A DNA stretch of 64,000 nucleotides from Ideonella sp. (GTDB taxonomy: Bacteria > Pseudomonadota > Gammaproteobacteria > Burkholderiales > Burkholderiaceae_C), in NCBI RefSeq assembly GCF_016702655.1, contig NZ_JADJDO010000001.1, forward strand, positions 124,001 through 188,000, written 5' to 3'. Of this stretch, positions 46,230 to 55,401 are shown piece after piece. The notes beneath the pieces were generated by a model. It was not told the origin of the DNA. It made no database searches and saw only the letters and a program-made list of their open reading frames with translations. The position numbers and the translations under genes are program-made. How positions within the stretch are numbered: position 1 is the first letter of the stretch; each line of letters opens with the position of its first letter.

Positions 46230-48799
46230 ATGCTGCAAGCCTACCGATCCCATGTTGCCGAGCGCGCCGCGCTCGGCATTCCGCCGCTGCCGCTGTCGGC
46301 CGTCCAGACGGCCGAGCTGATCGAGCTGCTGAAAGCGCCGCCGGCCGGTGAGGAGGCCGCGCTGGTCGAGCTGATCACGCAGCGCGTGCCGGCCGGCGTC
46401 GACGACGCGGCCAAGGTCAAGGCGAGCTACCTCGCCGCGCTCGCGCACGGCAGCGAGCGTTGCGCGCTGATCAGCCGCGAGAAGGCGACCGAGCTGCTCG
46501 GCACCATGCTCGGCGGCTACAACATCGCGCCGCTCGTGGATCTGCTCGGCGACGCCGAGGTCGGCGCCACCGCAGCCGACGCGCTGAAGAAGACGCTGCT
46601 GATGTTCGACGCGTTCCACGACGTCAAGGCCAAGGCCGACGCCGGCAACGCGAACGCGAAGTCCGTGCTGCAGAGCTGGGCCGACGCCGAGTGGTTCACG
46701 AGCCGCCCCGACGTGCCGGCGAGCATCACGGTCAGCATCTTCAAGGTGACCGGCGAGACCAACACCGACGACCTCTCGCCCGCCCCCGACGCGTGGAGCC
46801 GGCCCGACATTCCGCTGCACGCCCTCGCGATGCTGAAGAACCCGCGCCCCGGCATCACGCCCGAGGAAGAAGGCAAACGCGGCCCGGTCGAGTTCATCGA
46901 GGCGCTGCGCGCGCGCGGTCACCTCGTGGCCTACGTCGGCGATGTCGTCGGCACCGGCTCGAGCCGCAAGTCGGCCACCAACTCGGTGCTCTGGTACACC
47001 GGCGAAGACATTCCGTTCGTGCCGAACAAGCGTTTCGGCGGCGTCTGCCTGGGCGGCAAGATCGCACCGATCTTCTACAACACGATGGAAGATTCGGGCG
47101 CGCTGCCGATCGAGCTCGACGTGAGCCAGATGGCGATGGGCGACGTCGTGGAGCTGCGCCCCTACGAGGGCAAGGCGCTGAAGGACGGCAAGGTCATCGC
47201 CGAGTTCAAGGTCAAGAGCGAGGTCCTGTTCGACGAGGTGCGCGCGGGCGGCCGCATCCCGCTCATCATCGGCCGCGGGCTGACCGCCAAGGCGCGCGAG
47301 GCGCTCGGGCTGCCGCCGTCGACGTTGTTCCGCCTGCCGCACGATCCCGAAGATACCGGCCGCGGCTACACGCTGGCGCAGAAGATGGTCGGCAAGGCCT
47401 GCGGCCTGCCGGAAGTGGGCGGCAACCAGAAGGGCGTGCGCCCCGGCACCTACTGCGAGCCGCGCATGACCTCGGTCGGCAGCCAGGACACAACCGGCCC
47501 GATGACGCGCGACGAGCTCAAGGACCTGGCCTGCCTCGGCTTCTCGGCCGACCTCGTGATGCAGAGCTTCTGCCACACTGCCGCCTACCCGAAGCCGGTC
47601 GACGTGAAGATGCACCACGAGCTGCCGGCCTTCATCAGCACCCGCGGTGGCGTCAGCCTGCGCCCGGGCGACGGCGTCATCCACTCCTGGCTCAACCGTC
47701 TGCTGCTGCCCGACACGGTCGGCACCGGCGGCGACAGCCACACGCGCTTTCCGATCGGCATCAGCTTCCCCGCCGGCTCGGGTCTCGTCGCCTTCGCCGC
47801 CGCGACCGGCGTGATGCCGCTCGACATGCCCGAGAGTGTGCTGGTGAGATTCAAGGGCAAGATGCAACCGGGTGTGACGCTGCGCGACCTCGTCAACGCC
47901 TGCTCACGGTCGAGAAGAAGGGCAAGAAGAACATCTTCTCCGGCCGCATCCTGGAGATCGAGGGGCTGCCGGACCTGAAGGTCGAGCAGGCATTCGAGCT
48001 CTCCGACGCTTCGGCCGAGCGCAGCGCGGCGGGCTGCACGGTGCACCTGAACCCCGAACCGGTCAAGGAGTACATCAACAGCAACATCACGCTGATGAAG
48101 CACATGATCGCGAGCGGCTACGAAGACGCGCGCACGCTGCGCCGCCGGATCGCGGCGCAGCAGGCGTGGCTCGCCGACCCGAAGCTGCTTGCGGCCGACG
48201 CCGACGCCGAGTACGCGGCCGTGATCGAGATCGACCTCGCCGACATCCACGAACCCATCGTCGCCTGCCCCAACGACCCGGACGACGTGAAGACGCTGTC
48301 CGAAGTCGCCGGCGCGAAGATCGACGAGGTCTTCATCGGCTCGTGCATGACCAACATCGGCCACTTCCGCGCCGCGAGCAAGCTGCTCGAGGGCAAGCGC
48401 GACATCCCGGTCAAGCTCTGGGTCGCGCCGCCGACCAAGATGGACGCGCAGCAGCTCAGCGAGGAAGGCCACTACGGCGTGCTCGGCACGGCCGGCGCGC
48501 GCATGGAGATGCCGGGCTGCAGCCTGTGCATGGGCAACCAGGCGCAGGTGCGCGAGGGCGCGACGGTGTTCTCGACCAGCACGCGCAACTTCCCGAACCG
48601 CCTGGGCAAGAACTCCAACGTCTATCTCGGCTCGGCCGAACTCGCGGCGATCTGCTCGCGCCTGGGCCGCATCCCGACCAAGGCCGAGTACCTCGAGGGC
48701 ACCGGCGTGCTCGCGGCGAGCAGCGACAAGGTCTACCAATACCTGAACTTCGACCGCATCGCCGAGTTCAAGGCGGTCGCCGACACGGTCGGCGCGTAG
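46230..48799 (+). pseudogene. acnB: aconitate hydratase B, frameshifted by a ~28-nt deletion as given
   Basis: Bifunctional aconitase/2-methylisocitrate dehydratase with a [4Fe-4S] cluster. The N-terminal part (from ATG 46230) has the HEAT-like and swivelling domains of AcnB. The C-terminal part has cluster cysteines in IGSCMTNIGHFRAA and MPGCSLCMGNQAQV. At 47900/47901 the frame breaks: GVTLRDLVNA runs straight into LLTVEKKGKKN in another frame. Other AcnB proteins have about nine residues (IP-Y-AI type) between these. Adding 28 nt back would restore both the frame and a length of about 865 residues, which is normal for AcnB. Confidence 0.88.
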
Positions 48800-48851
48800 G
48801 CGGCGCGCGATGCGAACGCCTGACGGCATGACCGCGACCTTGTCCCGACCC

Positions 48852-49208
48852 ATGCGCCGGCCCCAGCGCTGGTTGCCGGTGCTGTGCTGCGCGGCGCTGC
48901 TCGGCGGCTGCGTCGCCTACCCCTACTACCCTGACGGCACGCCGGTTGCAGCGACGCCGAGCCGCTTCGAGCAGGCCTGGCATGCAGCACTCGGCGCCGC
49001 CGCAGACGCCGGGGTGCAGGTGACCGACGCGGACCGCGCGAGCGGCCGCATCAGCGGCGTCAAGGCCGGCGCGGCGGTCAGCATAGGCGTGCAGCAGCTC
49101 GCCGACGGCCGGGTGCAGGTGAGCTTCCAGGCACCGGCATCGCGCGAGGCCAACCCAAGCCTCGACGAGCGCTGGCTCGCGGCCTACAACCGCCGCATGG
49201 GGCGCTGA
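48852..49208 (+). CDS. small putative lipoprotein
   Basis: A protein of about 118 residues with a lipoprotein signal (LPVLCCAALLGGC, Cys near residue 20) and a mature part of one small alpha/beta domain (WHAALGAAADAGVQVTDADR, then GRISGVKAGAAVSIGVQ). The pattern resembles small periplasmic BON- or DUF4136-like domains, but I cannot assign it. The frame is open from 48810 with further ATGs at 48810 and 48828; 48852 gives the best signal peptide. Confidence 0.7.
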   Translation: MRRPQRWLPVLCCAALLGGCVAYPYYPDGTPVAATPSRFEQAWHAALGAAADAGVQVTDADRASGRISGVKAGAAVSIGVQQLADGRVQVSFQAPASREANPSLDERWLAAYNRRMGR

Positions 49209-49228
49209 ACGCACCGGGCGGGTTCTCT

Positions 49229-50665
49229 TCAGCCCGCCTCGGGCGCGATCTGCTCCGCGTAGTCGACCAGCGCCTCGAGAATAGCCTGCCCGCGCTCGTC
49301 GGCCGACGCGGCGAGCTTGTCGATCCGGTCCTGAAACGCCGCGAGCGTGAGCGCACCGGCGTCGCCCTCGTGCAGCCGTTGGCTGCAATGCGCCGTCCAG
49401 CGCGCGCGCTCGGGATCCGACAGCGACTGCGGGAAGTTGCGCGCACGGTAGCGGAAGACGAGCTCTTCCAGCCGCGCATCGTCGAAGGCCGGGCGAGCAG
49501 CGGCGATCTGCGCACCGTCCATGCGGCGCAGCTTGTCGAGCCTGGCCCGGTCCTGGTTGCCGACGAAGCCACCGTACAGATCCTCGTCCACATCGGCAGC
49601 GCGCAGCGGCTTGTCGCGCGCGAACACTGCCGCCCAGCGCTCGGGCGGCAGCGGCGCCATGCGCGCCATGACGGCGGCATGGCGCTCGACCTGCGCCAAG
49701 TCCAGCCCCCAGGCCTGGGCGCGCTCGTCGCTGAGCGTCTTCAGGTTGCCGATCACGATCGGCGACTTGTTGACGTGCACGGTCTTGATCGGCAGCCTTG
49801 CCACGCCATCGGGCAGCTCGTCTTCGCGCGTGAAGATGCGCGCGCGGATCGCGGCAGCGTCGAGCCCGTCGAGCAGTGAAGGGTCGAACGACAGGTCCCA
49901 GACGATCAGTTCGTTCTTGTTCACCGGGTGCTTCGCTATCGGCCAGACGATTGCCAGGCAGCCGCGTTCGGTCGGGTAGCGCCCCGAGATGTGCAGGAAG
50001 GGCCTGGCGACGCCGCCGATCTCATGCCACACCGCGTCCTTGCTGCGCAGCCTGAGGCAGAAGTCCCACAGCTTGGGCTGCCTGGCTTTCACGAGCCGAG
50101 CCAGCGCGATCGTCGCGCGCACGTCCGACAGCGCGTCGTGCGCCGCCTCGTGCGCGAGGCCGTTGGCGGCCGTCAGGTGCTCGAGCTTGAAGCTCGGCCG
50201 GCCGTCGTCGTGTCTGGGCCATTCGACGCCCTGCGGCCGCAGCGCGTACATGCAGCGCAGCACGTCGAGCAGGTCCCAGCGCGCGCAGCCATTGCGCCAC
50301 TCGCGCGCGTAGGGGTCGATCAGGTTGCGCCAGAACAGGTAGCGCGTCACCTCGTCGTCGAAGCGGATGCTGTTGTAGCCGACGCCGGTCGTGCCCGGCA
50401 GCGCGAGTTCGGCCTCGATCGCTGCTGCGAACGCGTGCTCGGGCAGGCCGCGATCGAGGCAGTGCTGCGGCAGGATGCCCGTCAGCAGGCACGACTCCGG
50501 CTCGGGCAGGACGTCGGGCGCGGGCCGGCAATAGTGCATCACCGGCGCGCCGATCTCGTTCAGATCGGCATCGGTGCGGATGCCGGCAAACTGCGCCGGC
50601 CGGTCGCGTCGCGGCACGACGCCGAAGGTCTCGTAGTCGTGCCAGAAGAAGGTGGGTTCGCTCAT
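49229..50665 (-). CDS. sbcB: exodeoxyribonuclease I
   Basis: A 3'-5' single-strand DNA exonuclease used in recombination and mismatch repair. The 478-residue protein has the DEDD exonuclease motif FFWHDYETFG at the N-terminus, GYNSIRFDDEVTRYLFWRN near residue 98 and AHDALSDVRATIALARLV near residue 175, followed by the SH3-like and helical ExoI domains. It is convergent with the lipoprotein gene at 48852. Confidence 0.95.
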   Translation of the reverse strand: MSEPTFFWHDYETFGVVPRRDRPAQFAGIRTDADLNEIGAPVMHYCRPAPDVLPEPESCLLTGILPQHCLDRGLPEHAFAAAIEAELALPGTTGVGYNSIRFDDEVTRYLFWRNLIDPYAREWRNGCARWDLLDVLRCMYALRPQGVEWPRHDDGRPSFKLEHLTAANGLAHEAAHDALSDVRATIALARLVKARQPKLWDFCLRLRSKDAVWHEIGGVARPFLHISGRYPTERGCLAIVWPIAKHPVNKNELIVWDLSFDPSLLDGLDAAAIRARIFTREDELPDGVARLPIKTVHVNKSPIVIGNLKTLSDERAQAWGLDLAQVERHAAVMARMAPLPPERWAAVFARDKPLRAADVDEDLYGGFVGNQDRARLDKLRRMDGAQIAAARPAFDDARLEELVFRYRARNFPQSLSDPERARWTAHCSQRLHEGDAGALTLAAFQDRIDKLAASADERGQAILEALVDYAEQIAPEAG

Positions 50666-50696
50666 GCCGGCACGATAGCCGAAGCCGCGCGGCCGA

Positions 50697-51722
50697 TCAG
50701 TCGAACGCGAACACGCGCTTCCAGTCGTTCTTCATGCTGATCACCGTCCAGCCCTGCTTCTTCGCCTCGTCGTACAGCGCCTGCGTGAAGGTGCCGATGC
50801 GGCTGTCGGGCAGACCGGCGGCCGGACCGTAGGCGTGCTCACGCTGCGCATCGTCGTGCAGCACGATCATGCCCAGCCGCGCGCCCGGCGCGCCGGTGGC
50901 CCACTCGATCATCTGGCGGTCACCGTCGGAGTTGCCGAACGCCGCCTGCGGCCGGCGGCCGATGATCATGTTGATGCCGACCGGCTTGCCTTCGCGGTCG
51001 TTGTTGAAGAAGAAGGCCGGCTCGTTGGTCAGCGTCGGCAGGCCGGCCTTGATCGCGTAGCCCATCTTCCACATCGTTCCCACCACCTGCTCGGGCGGCA
51101 CGCCGTACACCGCCTCCGCAAACGCGCGCACGAACTCCTGCCCGCCGCCGGTGACGATATAGGTGCGGTAGCCGTTGGCGCGCAGATACTTCATCGCCTC
51201 GAGCATCGGCGCATAGACGAGCTCGGTATAGGGCCGCTGGAACTTCGGGTGCTTGGCGGTCGCGGCCCAGGCCTTGACCGCCTGATGGAAGCCTTCGACC
51301 GTCAAGCCGCTCTGCGACGCGGCGACGAGCTTGAGGATGTCTTCGGTCTTGAGCCGCGCGATGGCCGCGCGGTCGCCGCCGAGCACGGTCTTGAACGGCT
51401 CCTCGCCGGCCAGCGCCGGCTGCGCCTTCACGACCTCCTTCACGCGGTCAAGCGCGAACACGACCTGCGCATACATCGGCTGCTCGACCCACAGCGTGCC
51501 GTCCTGGTCGAAGGTCGCCACGCGCTCGGCCGGCGCAACGAACTGCGGGCTCGCGGCGTCGGTCGTCTTGCGCACGAACTCGACGAGAGCCTGCCTGGCC
51601 GGGCCCTCGTTCCACGACGGCAGCGGGTCGCTCGCCGCGGGGCCGAGCTGCGCGCAGGCAGCCAGCAGGGCAGCGGCCGCAATGAGCAGGCTGCGGCGGG
51701 CGATGGACGGACCAAGGTTCAT
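50697..51722 (-). CDS. HAD-superfamily phosphatase-like lipoprotein
   Basis: A 341-residue protein with a lipoprotein signal (SLLIAAAALLAAC, Cys23) and a HAD fold. Motif I is ATFDQDGTLW with Asp72 and Asp74, motif II is YIVTGGGQEF near residue 185, and motif IV is FGNSDGDRQM near residue 270. The cap region is helical. The fold and lipid anchor suggest a periplasmic phosphatase acting on phosphate esters. A phosphoserine-phosphatase-like substrate is possible but not shown. Confidence 0.85.
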   Translation of the reverse strand: MNLGPSIARRSLLIAAAALLAACAQLGPAASDPLPSWNEGPARQALVEFVRKTTDAASPQFVAPAERVATFDQDGTLWVEQPMYAQVVFALDRVKEVVKAQPALAGEEPFKTVLGGDRAAIARLKTEDILKLVAASQSGLTVEGFHQAVKAWAATAKHPKFQRPYTELVYAPMLEAMKYLRANGYRTYIVTGGGQEFVRAFAEAVYGVPPEQVVGTMWKMGYAIKAGLPTLTNEPAFFFNNDREGKPVGINMIIGRRPQAAFGNSDGDRQMIEWATGAPGARLGMIVLHDDAQREHAYGPAAGLPDSRIGTFTQALYDEAKKQGWTVISMKNDWKRVFAFD

Positions 51723-52206
51723 CGTGGGCTCCAGCGTGTGAAGGAGCGGTGATTGTGTCGCTTCGGCGGTCGTGGTGTTCCTGCGGACTGCGCGCGGCGA
51801 GCAAGTCGACATCGATGTCGCGCCGCGTGAGCAGAACGACCCAGCGCCCCTGGCCAAAGGGAATGATCAGCGCGCACGACCCCGGCTGCGACTCGGATCG
51901 GCGACAGCCATGCGGTGTCGACAAGAGGATCCCGGCACGCGCTCGACCGCGTCACGCAACCGGTCGAGGCCGGTCATGTGCCGCATCCGGTTCGCCAGCT
52001 CGCGCTGAACCACATGCCCGTCGACGCGCTCGACGTCCTGCTCGAACGCGCCGGTCGGAACGAACCGAAGCGCACACTCACCCGCCGGCCCGCTTGGACC
52101 CGGCCGGCGCGACGCAATGCCTTCCTCGCCCGGGCGACGGGCAGTGCCCTGCTCGGCGCGGGACTCGGCCTCGCGCAACACAGTCAGGATCGAGCCTCGA
52201 AGCCGC
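51723..52206. other. gene-free stretch between the HAD lipoprotein and the cytochrome gene
   Basis: About 480 bp with several open frames on both strands, none of which has a ribosome-binding site, a recognisable motif or typical codon use. The minus-strand frames read as broken protein-like fragments in different frames, so this may be a decayed gene. I cannot name it. No hairpin with a T tract was seen. Confidence 0.45.
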
Positions 52207-54624
52207 CTATCCGCCCCCCGTGCCCGCCCTCGCCTGCCCCCGCAGCCCCTCGACGAACTGCCGCACCTGCGCGTCGCCGGGATCCATCGCCTGCAGCTTC
52301 TCGCCCCAGCGCAGCGCATCGGCCCACCGGCGGTCCTGCGCGAGCAGCACGGCGAGGGCGTAGGGGATCGCCGCGTCCTGCGGGTCGAGCCGGTGTGCCT
52401 CGACGAAGGCGCGCTGCGCGGCCGCGCGCTGGCCGCTTTGCTGCAGCGCGAGCCCGAGGTTGTAGTGCACGCGGGCGCGTTCGGGCAACAGCGCGGCGGC
52501 GCGCTGCAGGCTCTTCGCGGCATCCGCCATGCGGCCCTGCTCGGCGAGCACGAGGCCGAGCGAGTAGTGCAGCTCGCCCTGCGCGGGCACGCGCCTGACG
52601 CCCTCGGCGAGCACGCGCTCGGCGTCCGCGGGTCGCGCGCGGGCGCTGTAGAACTGCGCCAGGTTGGCGCGCGCGGGCGTGAAGTCGGGATCGATGCGCA
52701 GCGCGGCGAGGTACTGTTCTTCGGCAAGGTCGGGCCGGCCGGTGTTCTGGTAGATCACGGCCAGGTTCAGGCGCGCGCCGGGCATGTCGAGCGAGACTTC
52801 CTGCGCGGCGATGAATTCGGCCAGCGCGGCGTCGAAGGCCTGGCGCGCCGGCGCATCGAGGCTTGCCGGGTCGACCGTCGACAAGGCGCGCGCCGCAGCG
52901 ATGCGCACCGCGCGCACGGGGTCGCGCAGCAGCGGCGCGAGCGCCGCAACGCGCTGCGCGGGCGGCAGCGCCTCGAGGCTGTCGGCGGCGGCGGCGCGTA
53001 CTTGCGCATCGGCGTCGCGCGTCGCCGCGACGCGCTCGGCCTCATGCCCCTCTGGATAGGCGCGCAGCGCGGCGAGCGCCGTCGCGCGCACGATGGCCGG
53101 GTTCTTCAAGTCGGCCGCGAGCTGCGCCAGCGCCGCGCCGGCGCCCGGCCGGGCGGCGGCGGCGTCGGCCATCGCGCCGCCGAAGTGCGGCTCGCTGCGC
53201 TTGCGCGCCGTGCCGTACCAGCGCGCGATCGCCGCCGCGGCCCAACTCGCCGGCTTGCCGGCGTGGCAGCTCGTGCAGGCGTCGGGCGCGCCGATCGTCG
53301 CCGCGAGATCGGGCCGCGGAACGCGCAGGCTGTGGTCCGGCCGCGCGTGCACCTGCATGTAGGTTGCGCTCGGCATGTGGCAGCTCACGCACTGCGCGCC
53401 GGCACTGCCGGGCTGGTGGAAGTGATGCGCTGCAGTGTCGTAGTTGCCGGCCGCGGACGCAAAGCGCGCGTTGGCGGGCTGCGCGTGGCACTGCAGGCAC
53501 ACCGCGTTGCCGGCGAGCTTCAACTTGGCGCTGTGCGCGGCGTGGCAGTCGGTGCAGCGCACGCCATGCGCGTACATCCGGCTCTGGCGGAAGGACCCGT
53601 AGACGTAGACCTCGTCGCGCTGCTGGCCGTCGGCGTGGTAAAGCCCCGGCGTCAGCAGCGCGGGCTGGTAGTTGTCGAGCAGCGGCTCGCTGGCCATCGG
53701 TGCGGGCGTGAGCTCGCTGCGCCGCGCGTGGCACGCGGCGCAGACCTCGACCTCGCCGCTGGCCCCCGCGCGGCGAAAGTCCACCGCGAGCCCGACGTCG
53801 CGCGGCGCGCTCGCGGCGCTCGCCGCAGCCGCCGGCCGCCACGCCTGCGCCCACGCGACGTGCTTCTCGCCGGCGCCGTGGCAGGCCTGGCAGCTGACGT
53901 TGCCCTCCTTCCAGCGCGAGTCGAAGGTGTCTGCCTTGGCGTCGTAGCGCTTCTCGTAGCCCGTCGTGTGGCAGGCGATGCACATCGTGTTGGCGGTCTG
54001 GTAGCGGCCGGTCCAGTGCATCACGTCGCCGGGCGGCGCCTTCTCGTGCGGGTAGAGGTGAAACCAGCGGCGCTTGCGCGTGTCCCACGCGATCGTCAGC
54101 GGCTGCAGCCGGCCGCCCGGGGTCTCGATCAGGTATTGCTGCAGTGGATCGACGCCGAAGGTGTACCGGACCTCGAAGTCGCTCATCTTCCCGTCCGGCC
54201 CGTCGGTGTGGACGAAGTACTTGCCGTCGCGACGGAAGAAGCGCGTCGTCACGCCCTGGTGCTTGAAGTTCGTGCCGCCGAAGTCGCCGCGCACCGTCGC
54301 CTCGCTCGGTGGCGCCATCGCCATGAAGTGATGCGACTGCTTCCACGCGCTGGCGGCTTCCTGGTGGCAGCCGACGCAGAGCTGGTTGTCGGCGTAGGCG
54401 GGCCGCGCGGCCGTGGTGGCCGGCGACGATGCGGCCGGCGCCGCCGCCAGGCCCGCGTCGCGCGGCGCGGGCGTTCGCATCGTGAGCCAGGCCGCGACGG
54501 CCGCAACGATAACGGCGAGAACGGCCAGCGCCCATGCGATAGGAGCGCGCCTCGGCGGATGCGGCGGCGCAGTGGGCACGGCCGGCGCCGACTCGGCGGC
54601 TCGCCTGCGCTTGCTGCGGCTCAT
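52207..54624 (-). CDS. membrane-anchored octaheme cytochrome c fused to HEAT-like and TPR repeats
   Basis: An 805-residue protein with a basic N-terminus, one membrane anchor near residues 29-47 (IAWALAVLAVIVAAVAAWL), then eight CXXCH haem sites between residues 83 and about 453: CVGCH, CIACH, CQACH, CAACH, CTDCH, CLQCH, CVSCH and CTSCH. The haem part resembles cytochrome c554/doubled-CXXCH proteins. A helical HEAT-like section follows (about residues 490-590), then TPR repeats from about residue 610 to the end (PDLAEEQYLAALRIDPDF, RVHYNLGLALQQSGQ). It probably works in the periplasm in electron transfer. No partner oxidoreductase gene lies beside it, and its donor and acceptor are unknown. 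Confidence 0.88.
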   Translation of the reverse strand: MSRSKRRRAAESAPAVPTAPPHPPRRAPIAWALAVLAVIVAAVAAWLTMRTPAPRDAGLAAAPAASSPATTAARPAYADNQLCVGCHQEAASAWKQSHHFMAMAPPSEATVRGDFGGTNFKHQGVTTRFFRRDGKYFVHTDGPDGKMSDFEVRYTFGVDPLQQYLIETPGGRLQPLTIAWDTRKRRWFHLYPHEKAPPGDVMHWTGRYQTANTMCIACHTTGYEKRYDAKADTFDSRWKEGNVSCQACHGAGEKHVAWAQAWRPAAAASAASAPRDVGLAVDFRRAGASGEVEVCAACHARRSELTPAPMASEPLLDNYQPALLTPGLYHADGQQRDEVYVYGSFRQSRMYAHGVRCTDCHAAHSAKLKLAGNAVCLQCHAQPANARFASAAGNYDTAAHHFHQPGSAGAQCVSCHMPSATYMQVHARPDHSLRVPRPDLAATIGAPDACTSCHAGKPASWAAAAIARWYGTARKRSEPHFGGAMADAAAARPGAGAALAQLAADLKNPAIVRATALAALRAYPEGHEAERVAATRDADAQVRAAAADSLEALPPAQRVAALAPLLRDPVRAVRIAAARALSTVDPASLDAPARQAFDAALAEFIAAQEVSLDMPGARLNLAVIYQNTGRPDLAEEQYLAALRIDPDFTPARANLAQFYSARARPADAERVLAEGVRRVPAQGELHYSLGLVLAEQGRMADAAKSLQRAAALLPERARVHYNLGLALQQSGQRAAAQRAFVEAHRLDPQDAAIPYALAVLLAQDRRWADALRWGEKLQAMDPGDAQVRQFVEGLRGQARAGTGGG

Positions 54625-55401
54625 GTCAATCGCTCCCCCGCTCTGAATGAGACGATTGCGGAGGCTCGGTATGACGTGCCTGCGCGGCAAAGCCGGGCCC
54701 GGGCAGGCCGGGGCGCTTCGCGGAGGCGGCCGGCGCTGCGCGCCGACTGCCCTGGCCTTGCAGGCCGCGCCTGCTCTCGCGAGCAGGCCGCTCGCCAGGC
54801 GCAGTCGAGCCCCCGGCTCGCCTGCGTCCGGGCTCGCCTGCTCGGGCTCGCGGCCCGGCGCAGAACTCGCTTCGCTCACTTCGTTCGCTGCGCTCGAACA
54901 ACCGCGCCGAGTCAGACCACGAAGCGCGCTGCGCGCGCGGCCACGAGCCCTGTGCTGCTCGGCGCCTCCCAGGCGCGCCCCAGCCTGCCCGGACCCGCCT
55001 TTGCTGAACCGGTGGTGGCATGTGGGGCAACAAGCACCGCCGCCTCAGAGCGCCAGGCGCTGCCCGCCGGGGGCGATTTGTGGGGCGGCGAGGAGCGCAG
55101 GCCCGGGGTCGGCGCGCGCAGCGCGCTTCGTAGACTGACTCGTCGCGATTGTCTGAACGGAGTGAGCGCAGCGAACGCAGTGAGTTTCGCGACGCGACCC
55201 CGGGACGAGCACCACAGCGGAGTCGGCGCGCAGCGCCGACCGCCCCAGCATGAGCCCCCGGCGGGCAGCGCCTGGCGCGACGCTCCCATCGCGCCGGCGA
55301 CGTCGTGCCCAGCCCTGCTCTCCAGCGATCGCCTCTGTCTCGAACTGCCGGCGCATCGCCCTTCATAGGCACACGACGCAGCCGCGCAGCCCTGCGCTTC
55401 T
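54625..55401. other. 777-bp repeat-rich non-coding gap between parC and the cytochrome gene
   Basis: No convincing gene. It holds the inverted-repeat element at 55050-55278 and a related tract at about 54855-54900 built of repeated TTCGCT-like hexamers (cgcttcgctcacttcgttcg, in part). An imperfect inverted copy of that tract lies at about 55143-55190. Open frames exist on both strands because the region has very few A/T-rich stop codons. One minus-strand frame of 125 codons (55289-54912) spans most of the element. Confidence 0.6.
55050..55278. repeat. 229-bp MITE-like element with 25-bp perfect terminal inverted repeats
   Basis: The ends 55050-55074 and 55254-55278 are perfect 25-bp inverted copies (starting GCGCCAGGCGCTGCCC). 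The interior has further inverted pairs, including cccggggtcg near 55106 with cgaccccggg near 55195. There is no transposase. It lies downstream of parC, unlike the operon-internal repeats elsewhere in the window. I see no clear target-site duplication. Confidence 0.7.

Noticed and set aside
51723..52206. Possible decayed gene or transposase fragment
   Set aside because: Fragments in different frames look vaguely protein-like but match nothing I can name; left as a gene-free stretch.
54912..55289. 125-codon minus-strand frame downstream of parC
   Set aside because: It lies over an inverted-repeat element, its sequence is low-complexity and a stop-poor region makes such frames common.
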